From the NCBI GenBank assembly GCA_964605705.1, contig CAZSDW010000080.1, positions 1-9,933 of the forward strand: a stretch of DNA of 9,933 bases, read 5' to 3'. Both the position numbers and the translations under genes were made by a program. The notes under the pieces were generated by a model. It had not been told where the DNA came from and did no database searches. It saw only the letters and a list, made by a program, of their open reading frames with translations. Shown here one piece after another: positions 1 to 6,220 of this stretch (position 1 is its first letter; the number at the start of each line of letters is the position of its first letter). Origin of the DNA: CAZSDW01 sp964605705 (GTDB lineage: Bacteria; Fidelibacterota; UBA2242).

Positions 1-1205
1 GTTTTAAGATCCAGCTTAACGAGGTTCGTTCCATGCTCGACGGCGTAAATCAGTAACATCCCACTGAATATCAGAAGAATGGTCGAAATCAGGACGACCT
101 TGGTATTCAATGTCAGGCGGGATTTTCGAATCCGACGACTGAAAATATTGGTCTCAGCGTTTGTTTTAAAATTTTCGATCAGATTGAAAATCACCGAAAA
201 ACTGATCCCGCCCGTTATAATCAAACCCGCGATTACCGCATTCATGGAAATACTGGATTTGAAAGATTCAAGACTGTCCGTAAACAGGGCAAAACCGGCA
301 TTACAAAAAGCAGAAACGGCATGGAATAATGCAAAAAAAGCAGCTTCCGGTGAATCGCCAAACAGTTTATTGAAATTACCATACAGGATCAAGGCACCGA
401 CCAGCTCGATTCCGAAAGTAATCAGGATAATTTTCATGATAGATGATGAAATCTTTTGCATGTCTTGTTCGTTCAGTAAAAACGATAACGCCAACTTTTC
501 TTCCAATGAAATGCGTTTCCCGATAACAAACGCACCGAAATAGGACAAAATCATGATTCCCAAACCACCAATCTGAATCAGGACCATGATGACGATTTTG
601 CCGAACAGCGAGAATTTCGTCGCTGTATCAACGACTATCAATCCGGTCACACAGACCGCTGATGTTGCGGTAAACAGGGAGTTTATAAATCCAAGTCGTG
701 TATTATCAGATGTTGAAATCGACAGCATTAAAAAGATGGTGCCTATCAATATAATAATGATAAAACTGAAAGCAATGGTCTGAGCAGGGTGACTGGTAAC
801 CGATTTAATGTACGAATTCAGTTTTTTAACCCGCCCCAAAACCTTCAGGATATTAAATGTATTTCGAATTAAAATAATATTTGTCGAGAGATGCTTGATT
901 TCGCCGGATCCGAGAATATAACGCATATAACGGGTGTAAATGAACAGCACCAAAATCGTGGTCAGTAACAGTAAATCAAAGAAATTGTTCTGGATATATT
1001 TCAGTTTTCGTTCTGCTTTGCTGATTCGCAGGACTGTCTCACCGACAAAGAGAATAATAATACAATAATCAAGGATATTCGTAATAAGGAAAATGATTTT
1101 GGTCTGATGAATACCATATTCCAGAAATAATGACAATATACTTAAAAACAGCACCAGAATAACGATCTGATCAATAAAGTTATGTCTGCTGCCTTTGGAC
1201 TGCAT
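1..1205 (-). CDS. ktrB: KtrB/TrkH family potassium transporter subunit, 3' end cut by the window edge
   Basis: This gene runs from an ATG at 1205 off the left edge, giving 401 visible residues. KtrB/TrkH proteins form the K+ (often Na+-coupled) translocating dimer of the Ktr/Trk uptake systems in the inner membrane, usually gated by a cytoplasmic RCK subunit (KtrA/TrkA). Two of the expected four pore loops are visible. The first is TATSAVCVTGL (residues 179-189, filter Gly188) and the second is HAVSAFCNAGF (295-305, filter Gly304); the conserved QIGGLG follows the first (211-216). The first ~140 residues are an extra domain with several hydrophobic helices before the KtrB core; see findings. 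The start is well supported: an in-frame TAA lies five codons upstream and AGAG precedes the ATG, although it is a weak ribosome site. The gene follows the AI-2E gene on the same strand after about 84 bp. No ktrA is in the window; if present it may lie beyond the left edge. The family call is firm; Ktr versus Trk subtype is inferred. Confidence 0.9.
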   Translation of the reverse strand, partial: MQSKGSRHNFIDQIVILVLFLSILSLFLEYGIHQTKIIFLITNILDYCIIILFVGETVLRISKAERKLKYIQNNFFDLLLLTTILVLFIYTRYMRYILGSGEIKHLSTNIILIRNTFNILKVLGRVKKLNSYIKSVTSHPAQTIAFSFIIIILIGTIFLMLSISTSDNTRLGFINSLFTATSAVCVTGLIVVDTATKFSLFGKIVIMVLIQIGGLGIMILSYFGAFVIGKRISLEEKLALSFLLNEQDMQKISSSIMKIILITFGIELVGALILYGNFNKLFGDSPEAAFFALFHAVSAFCNAGFALFTDSLESFKSSISMNAVIAGLIITGGISFSVIFNLIENFKTNAETNIFSRRIRKSRLTLNTKVVLISTILLIFSGMLLIYAVEHGTNLVKLDLK

Positions 1206-1289
1206 TCTATTACTCTTTTACAAAATTACACAATAATCCCGGTATTCTCTTTGGATAATACAGATAGATTGTAATAAAGAGCCAACCGT

Positions 1290-2372
1290 CTATTTAAGTT
1301 TATAATTCTTCAAACCCCAAATAACCTCTTTTGAAGTCACCTTGATAATACCGGTCACAGGAACTGCGAAAAGCATTCCCACCGCGCCGGCAACATTTCC
1401 GCCGATTATCACAACAATGACGACCGTCAGCGGATGCATATCCACACTTTTTGACACCACCATCGGTGATACAAAGGAATTATCAATCATCTGGACCAGC
1501 ACAAACGTCACCACAATCCAGATTAAAACGATTCCAAGATTAGGCGGATTACTGATAATGGCAATCAACAAAGCCGGCACGGCACCGACAACCGGACCAA
1601 GATAAGGAATCAGGTTTGCGACACCGGCGATCATCCCGATAAATACAAATTGTGATACCGGATTATCAAAAACAAGGTTGATTATGAACAGCCCGGTCAC
1701 CGCCAGGCAACCGACAATGAACGCATCCAGCGCCTGTCCCTGAATATATTTACTGACCTGATTACCAACCTTCTGAAGAACGTTCAGCGACAACTCAAAA
1801 TATTTATTGGGAATTTTCGAAATGATCGCCCGTTTGAAAGCACGAATATCTTTGATCAGGAAAAATGTAATAAACGGTACGATCGCGACCGAAGCCAATA
1901 CCGAACCGACACTCTTGAAAAATTCCGCCATACTGCCCAGCAATTTTAAACCAATCTCGTTCGTTTTCTGGGTGACATTCCGGGCAAGTTCAGCATTGTT
2001 GAAATTCTTGGCAAAAAAGACCTCGATCTTTTTATTCAGATCGTTTATGACGTCGGATTGCAATTTTGAACTGAGTGATTCCACTGCACTGATAATCCCC
2101 GGTATTATCAAACTGATGGTGAATGCGATCACTCCCAGAATCATCAGCATGACGATGAGAATTGCCAGTCCGCGATGAATTCCCCGGCGCTCCATAAAAT
2201 CCACCATCGGATTCAATAGAACCGACAGCAACAGAGCAATTACGAACATCATGACTACGGATTTCACTACCGGAAAAATCACAATGAGGGCTGCGATTCC
2301 CAGTATAATCAGGAATACCCGCCAGAAAAGTTTCAAGATCTGAGAATACAGCTGATATGAATAATTATCCAT
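1290..2372 (-). CDS. AI-2E family transporter (PerM/YhhT, UPF0118) membrane protein
   Basis: This is a 360-residue polytopic inner-membrane protein of the AI-2E exporter/PerM family, whose members are proposed to export autoinducer-2, Na+ (via Na+/H+ antiport) or other small solutes. The substrate cannot be told from sequence. Family landmarks are present: hydrophobic helices at about 18-55 and 68-98, a soluble amphipathic segment at about 100-155, FFLIKD (170-175), YIQGQ (209-213), IPYLGP (255-260), and a C-terminal block from QMIDNSFVSPMVVSK (294-308) through the glycine-rich GGNVAGAVGMLFAVP (324-338). Length is normal for the family. The ATG at 2372 is chosen because AAGGG sits 8 nt upstream; a GTG one codon earlier (2375) is an alternative. 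The ribosome site abuts the TAA stop of the upstream cyclic-nucleotide-binding gene, which suggests translational coupling. The neighbouring KtrB fits a role in ion homeostasis at least as well as quorum-signal export, but this is inference. Confidence 0.9.
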   Translation of the reverse strand: MDNYSYQLYSQILKLFWRVFLIILGIAALIVIFPVVKSVVMMFVIALLLSVLLNPMVDFMERRGIHRGLAILIVMLMILGVIAFTISLIIPGIISAVESLSSKLQSDVINDLNKKIEVFFAKNFNNAELARNVTQKTNEIGLKLLGSMAEFFKSVGSVLASVAIVPFITFFLIKDIRAFKRAIISKIPNKYFELSLNVLQKVGNQVSKYIQGQALDAFIVGCLAVTGLFIINLVFDNPVSQFVFIGMIAGVANLIPYLGPVVGAVPALLIAIISNPPNLGIVLIWIVVTFVLVQMIDNSFVSPMVVSKSVDMHPLTVVIVVIIGGNVAGAVGMLFAVPVTGIIKVTSKEVIWGLKNYKLK

Positions 2373-2383
2373 CACGGATACCC

Positions 2384-2887
2384 TTATTTCTTATTTATCT
2401 GACCAAGTTGTTCATTGGTTCGTCGCAAACGTTCACCAATTATCTTTGCCAATGAGAAGAGAATTTTGATACCAAGATTCGGTTTACGATAAAGAAGATC
2501 GAGAAAATCAGGACGGAAGAATCCTAAGATACTGCTGGTTTCATTGGCAATTGCAGATGCCGATCGAGGAGCTTCATCCAGCAATGCCAGGTCACCGAAA
2601 AACGCACCATCCTTCAGGATAGCCAAAGACGTGGACTTACCTTTTTCCTTCTCTTCAACGATATCGATGGAACCATTGATAATGATATACATTCCCAATC
2701 CGGGATCTCCCATCCGAAATATAGGTTCGCCTTTTTTGAATTCCCGACGATGAATGATCTTTTCAATCTCACCCAGTTCCTTTTTACTCAGATCAGAAAA
2801 TATCGGGACATTTTTAAGAGTCTTGAAAATGTTCTCAGTTGCCTCCGTTCTTCTGAATTCGACAACTTCCCATATTGGATTACTCAT
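2384..2887 (-). CDS. Stand-alone cyclic-nucleotide-binding (CNB) domain protein without a DNA-binding domain
   Basis: This small soluble protein of 167 residues consists almost entirely of one CNB (CAP_ED) domain at about residues 22-150. Visible CNB landmarks are the opening NVPIFSDLSKKEL (26-38), FKKGEPIFRMGDPG (50-63), YIIINGSIDI (67-76), and the phosphate-binding cassette FGDLALLDEAPRSASA (97-112). The cassette Arg (R108) is present, while the usual Glu of FGEL is Asp (D99). After the C-helix (about 138-160) the chain ends in NKK, so there is no helix-turn-helix as in Crp/Fnr and no fused channel, kinase or nuclease. It may act as a ligand-dependent regulatory subunit by protein contact; this is inference. 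The start chosen is the ATG at 2887, preceded by GAGAG at 7 nt. An in-frame ATG at 2914, preceded by GTGAG, would add nine residues and cannot be excluded. It is the first gene of the minus-strand operon, 8-11 bp from the AI-2E gene. Ligand identity, or whether any ligand is bound, is unknown. Confidence 0.87.
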   Translation of the reverse strand: MSNPIWEVVEFRRTEATENIFKTLKNVPIFSDLSKKELGEIEKIIHRREFKKGEPIFRMGDPGLGMYIIINGSIDIVEEKEKGKSTSLAILKDGAFFGDLALLDEAPRSASAIANETSSILGFFRPDFLDLLYRKPNLGIKILFSLAKIIGERLRRTNEQLGQINKK

Positions 2888-2925
2888 AACTATTCTCTCG
2901 TTTTTTCCTAACATAATATGCTCAC

Positions 2926-2953
2926 TGTAAATTTACAATTGTTTTTGTACAAA
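2926..2953. promoter_or_regulatory. Cluster of three perfect palindromes in the divergent control region
   Basis: Three perfect palindromes lie side by side: TGTAAATTTACA (2926-2937), ACAATTGT (2935-2942, sharing two bases with the first) and TTTGTACAAA (2944-2953). They lie between the divergent CNB-protein and M23-protein genes, where operators are expected. The outer two share a TGTA/TACA or TTGTACAA-like character. A weak minus-strand promoter could be read here (TTGTAC, 17 bp, TACAGT), which would place the first palindrome over its -10 element. Binding by any regulator is inferred. The neighbouring CNB protein has no DNA-binding domain, so it is not an obvious candidate. Confidence 0.4.
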
Positions 2954-2979
2954 TAAATAAAATTATTGATGTGAGTATT

Positions 2980-2985
2980 TATAAT
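2980..2985 (+). promoter_or_regulatory. Candidate -10 element (TATAAT) for the EnvC-like gene
   Basis: A perfect TATAAT faces right about 47 nt upstream of the chosen ATG at 3032. No good -35 hexamer stands 16-18 bp upstream; the region there is simply AT-rich. If used, transcription would start near 2992, downstream of the TTG at 2987 that would begin the longest reading frame. That supports the ATG at 3032 as the true start. Confidence 0.35.
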
Positions 2986-3031
2986 CTTGAAATTAGCAGG
3001 GTCATTCAGTATTTTGACAAAAATTTTGAAG

Positions 3032-4237
3032 ATGAGAAAAAATAAGCTACCGGTAATTATCATAACAATCCTTCTGGGATTTTCATACGCCCTGTTTTCA
3101 GACGAAGACATCGATAAACAGATTATTTACAAATCCGAAGAGTTGCAAAAAATCCGTAACGAAATTGCCAATCACAAAATTCAACTCAAAAAAGCCGAAA
3201 ATAAAGAGCAGACTCTGTTATCAAAACTATCCGAAACGGAAAAGGAAATCAGTCTGACTTCAAAACTGGTCAATCAATTGAATCGTGAACTTCAACAGAA
3301 AGAGCATCAGATTGCTCAAACCAAGTCATCCATAGAACGGCTGTCTTCAAATCTTGAATCCCTCAAAGCAAACTTCGCCCGCCGGCTGGTGCATATTTAT
3401 AAACAGGGCGACTATAACGACTGGGAACTTTTACTATGTTCAAAATCGCTCAACCAGGCAATCTATCGATACAAATACCTGCGGATAATTTCCGATATTG
3501 ATAAAAAATCTGCTACAAACATCCGCCTGAATATTGATGCGATCAATAATAAAAAGAACCAACTCATCACTGAACTCGAAGACCAGCAAAATATCGTTGC
3601 GGAAAAGAAAAGCTATCAACAATCTCTGAATAAACAGAAACGACAACGGGATCATCAACTTAGGGCTGCAAAACAGGATCGCAATAACCTGGTTGCACAG
3701 ATCAAAGAAAAAGAAGAAGCCGCTATGGAATTGGCAAGCCTGATCGGCGATCTTGAAGTGGAACGCGAAAATCGCCGACGCGAGCTGGAACGTCAGCGCC
3801 AGTTAGCCGGAATCCGTGCTGAAAATCCATTTCTCGATAATCGCGGCGAATTGCAATGGCCGGTGACCGGTCAGATCATTTCAAAATTCGGTATGCAGAA
3901 GCATCCGACCCTGAAAACAATTACGGAAAATTCCGGTATCGATATAAAAGTGAGTATGGGAACCCCGGTTCGGGCAGTGCTCGATGGTGTCGTTACCACG
4001 ATTACTTATATCCGTGGTTTCGGCAATACGATAATCATCGATCACGGCTCAGGTTTCTATACCGTCTATTCGCATATTGAAAATGTGACAGTCTTTGAGA
4101 AAGAATATATCACCCGGGACACGATTATCGCCGAAGTCGGTGATTCCGGGACTCTGGGTGGGGCTCTGCTGCATTTTGAAATCTGGAGTAATCGGACAAA
4201 ACTGAATCCCGAAGAATGGCTGGCGAAACGATCATGA
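3032..4237 (+). CDS. EnvC-like murein hydrolase activator: coiled coil plus degenerate M23/LytM domain
   Basis: This is an exported 401-residue protein. A signal peptide is visible (RKNK, then a hydrophobic run to about residue 19, with a possible cleavage after SYA at 18-20). A long Lys/Glu/Gln-rich coiled coil follows (about 25-260) and then a C-terminal LytM/peptidase M23 domain (about 275-395) opening with LQWPVTGQIISKFG. The metal site is incomplete: the usual HxxxD is N300-SGI-D304, and the usual HxH before FE is L379-L-H381, while H348 in YSHI is kept. Loss of a zinc ligand and a catalytic His predicts no endopeptidase activity. The architecture matches EnvC, which activates periplasmic N-acetylmuramoyl-L-alanine amidases during cell separation under FtsEX control; the partner here is not in the window. 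An upstream TTG at 2987 would extend the frame by 15 residues, but the signal peptide and the TATAAT position favour ATG 3032, despite poor ribosome-site spacing. The stop overlaps the next start as ATGA. Confidence 0.85.
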   Translation: MRKNKLPVIIITILLGFSYALFSDEDIDKQIIYKSEELQKIRNEIANHKIQLKKAENKEQTLLSKLSETEKEISLTSKLVNQLNRELQQKEHQIAQTKSSIERLSSNLESLKANFARRLVHIYKQGDYNDWELLLCSKSLNQAIYRYKYLRIISDIDKKSATNIRLNIDAINNKKNQLITELEDQQNIVAEKKSYQQSLNKQKRQRDHQLRAAKQDRNNLVAQIKEKEEAAMELASLIGDLEVERENRRRELERQRQLAGIRAENPFLDNRGELQWPVTGQIISKFGMQKHPTLKTITENSGIDIKVSMGTPVRAVLDGVVTTITYIRGFGNTIIIDHGSGFYTVYSHIENVTVFEKEYITRDTIIAEVGDSGTLGGALLHFEIWSNRTKLNPEEWLAKRS

Positions 4238-5364
4238 CCTTATTTTCCCTTATCGATCAGGAAAAAATCCTGCAACAGTTAAAAAATATTATTAACCATA
4301 AACGGGTAGGCAATGCTTATCTGTTTTACGGGCCGGAAGGCAGCGGCACTGAAGGATTTGCATTGGAATTTGCTGCTATGTTGAATTGTCAATCCGGCGG
4401 CGAAGTACCCTGTGGTAAATGCAATGGTTGTCACAAATTTCGCTGTCTCGAACATGGCAACCTGGAGATGGTTTATCCGATTCCAGTCCGAAAGGACCAG
4501 GGTACAGATTCCGATCCTTTCAAGAAATTTTCAATGGCAGAAATGGAAGAAATCCAGGATCTTATCCGGATCAAATCGCAAAATCCTTATGCCAAAATCA
4601 CAGTACCGAAAGCAAAACACATCCCGATCAATTTCATTCGTGAAGTCAAACGAAAAACCTATCTTCGCTCTCAGGAACCGGGCTGGAAGGTCGTGGTGAT
4701 TTTCGATGCTCATCTGATGACTGAAGCAGCCGCCAACGCATTTCTGAAGATTCTGGAAGAACCGCCTGAAAAGTCCACCTTTATTCTGTCCACTTCAAAC
4801 ATGAGCGCCGTTTTACCTACAGTCATATCGCGCTGCCAGCCCATCTACTTCCCGCCGCTATCTTCACCTAAACTGAAAGACTATCTCCTTGGAAAGGACA
4901 TTCCGGAAAGCCGGGTAAATCTGGTCATTCGCCTGAGTGGCGGCGATGTCAACAAAGCACTGAATCTGTTTGAATCCGATCTGGATAAACTCATCAAGCT
5001 GACCCTTGATATTATGCGCATGACGGCTGTGTGGAACATTAAAAAAATCTTCAATTATGTCGAAACATTATCGGCAATATATCGTGAAGACAGTGCCCAA
5101 TTTCAGCAGATACTTTTGGCAATTTCGTTCTGGTTCAGAGATGCGGCAGTGTTAAAGGAACAGGCAAATGCAGTGGAAATTATCCACAGTGATCTTGAAG
5201 CTGAAATCCTGAAATTTGCCCGAGCCTTTCCCGATTTCGATCCGCATTTTGCCGTCTCTTCCGTCGAGAATTGTATTGATTTCATAAACCGTAATGTCTA
5301 TATTAATCTCGCTTTAATGAATATGTTCTTTAATCTAAACCATGCTATAAATTCCGGAAAGTAA
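4234..5364 (+). CDS. holB: DNA polymerase III delta' subunit (clamp-loader AAA+ protein)
   Basis: HolB is the delta' subunit of the clamp loader, which opens the sliding clamp and places it on primed DNA. The 376-residue protein has the AAA+ clamp-loader layout. An N-terminal segment includes NAYLFYGPEGSG (27-38) and a zinc module with Cys52, Cys60, Cys63 and Cys66. The Walker B region IFDAHLMTEAAANAFLKILEEPP spans 156-178, followed by sensor 1 STSN (186-189), the SRC motif (199-201) contributed to the neighbouring ATPase, and a helical C-terminal collar domain. The P-loop reads GPEGSGTE (33-40) with Thr39 where Lys is required, so it is probably ATPase-dead, typical of delta' and unlike DnaX. 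The ATG at 4234 is chosen because it overlaps the preceding TGA (ATGA) and gives the family-typical N-terminus; an in-frame ATG at 4216 is less likely. ricT follows after 5 bp, the same gene pair as holB-yaaT in Bacillus. Confidence 0.9.
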   Translation: MTLFSLIDQEKILQQLKNIINHKRVGNAYLFYGPEGSGTEGFALEFAAMLNCQSGGEVPCGKCNGCHKFRCLEHGNLEMVYPIPVRKDQGTDSDPFKKFSMAEMEEIQDLIRIKSQNPYAKITVPKAKHIPINFIREVKRKTYLRSQEPGWKVVVIFDAHLMTEAAANAFLKILEEPPEKSTFILSTSNMSAVLPTVISRCQPIYFPPLSSPKLKDYLLGKDIPESRVNLVIRLSGGDVNKALNLFESDLDKLIKLTLDIMRMTAVWNIKKIFNYVETLSAIYREDSAQFQQILLAISFWFRDAAVLKEQANAVEIIHSDLEAEILKFARAFPDFDPHFAVSSVENCIDFINRNVYINLALMNMFFNLNHAINSGK

Positions 5365-5369
5365 TATAA

Positions 5370-6200
5370 ATGAGTGATAGTAATAACGATAAATTGGTAA
5401 AAATAAAATTCAAGGGTTGCCGCCGGGAATTGTTCTGTAATTCCATGGAATATCCGATCGAAAATGACGATCAGGTGATTGTTGAAGCCGAACGTGGCGA
5501 GGACATTGGCACGGCGATTACCTTTCCTAAAGACAAACGACAATCCAGCGACGATAAGGAAAAACTGACAGTCATTCGGAAAGCCTGTCCCGGTGACATC
5601 GAACGGGATAATGATAACCAGTTGCGACAAAAAATCGCCTTTAAATATTGCCAGGATCGAATTCGCGATCTGAGTCTTCCGATGAAACTGATTGACGTTG
5701 AGTACCGGCTTGATCGTAAAAAAATCATTTTCTATTTCACGGCAGACGATCGGATCGATTTCCGGGAGCTGGTCAAAATCCTGGCTTCCGAATATAAAAC
5801 CCGCATCGAAATGCGGCAGATCAGCACCCGTGAAGAAACCCGGCGAATTGGCGGTGTCGGTCCCTGCGGTGAACCTATCTGCTGTTATCAGTTTATTGAT
5901 GATTTCGAGCCGATCAGCACCCAATTGGTAAAAGAGCAGAACTTACCAATGAATCCTTCGAAAATCTCCGGACTTTGCGGTAAACTGAAGTGCTGCTTCC
6001 GTTATGAACACTCTAATTATGAAGAGATATTAAAAAAATATCCCGCTTATGGAACAAGGATTCAATTCAAGAATGAGTCGGGGACGATCGAGAAAATCGA
6101 TATATTTCAAAATACCGTCACCTTGAAATTGGATAATGAAGAATTGAAAGAATTACCGCTGACTGATTTTGATAATAAGTACCAGGTACTAAATAATTAA
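5370..6200 (+). CDS. ricT: PSP1-domain protein of the RicT/YaaT family
   Basis: This 276-residue cytoplasmic protein carries a PSP1 C-terminal domain over about residues 75-215. In Bacillus subtilis, RicT (YaaT) forms the RicA-RicF-RicT complex, which binds Fe-S clusters and assists RNase Y in mRNA maturation, and also influences Spo0A phosphorylation. The cysteine signature is intact: GPCGEPICC gives Cys166, 171 and 172, and GLCGKLKCC gives Cys203, 208 and 209. The preceding REETRRIGGVG (154-164) is also typical. A C-terminal extension (about 215-276) looks like a small beta domain (YGTRIQFKNESGTIEKI). A good ribosome site, GGAAAG (5356-5361), lies 8 nt before the ATG. It sits between holB and metG, 5 and 20 bp away, consistent with cotranscription. 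No RicA or RicF homologue is in the window. Family assignment is firm; a role in RNA processing here is by homology. Confidence 0.88.
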   Translation: MSDSNNDKLVKIKFKGCRRELFCNSMEYPIENDDQVIVEAERGEDIGTAITFPKDKRQSSDDKEKLTVIRKACPGDIERDNDNQLRQKIAFKYCQDRIRDLSLPMKLIDVEYRLDRKKIIFYFTADDRIDFRELVKILASEYKTRIEMRQISTREETRRIGGVGPCGEPICCYQFIDDFEPISTQLVKEQNLPMNPSKISGLCGKLKCCFRYEHSNYEEILKKYPAYGTRIQFKNESGTIEKIDIFQNTVTLKLDNEELKELPLTDFDNKYQVLNN

Positions 6201-6220
6201 TAAGCTCCTCAGATAAGGTT

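Noticed and set aside
79..783. Open frames on the plus strand (79-543 and 586-783)
   Set aside because: They lie antisense to the KtrB frame, whose pore-loop motifs are unmistakable. Their translations show no recognisable family.
1206..1289. Possible minus-strand promoter for ktrB (TATTAT at 1255-1260)
   Set aside because: The only -35-like hexamer, TTGGCT, is about 19 bp away, and the match is too weak to separate from AT-rich background. The genes may simply be cotranscribed.
2908..3111. A 67-codon minus-strand open frame across the divergent control region
   Set aside because: It overlaps the signal-peptide region of the EnvC-like gene and the palindromes. The composition is AT-driven and it has no family resemblance.
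5298..5924. A 208-codon minus-strand open frame opposite the end of holB and ricT
   Set aside because: It is antisense to two well-supported genes with intact motifs. Its length is a by-product of codon bias, and I recognise no domain in it.
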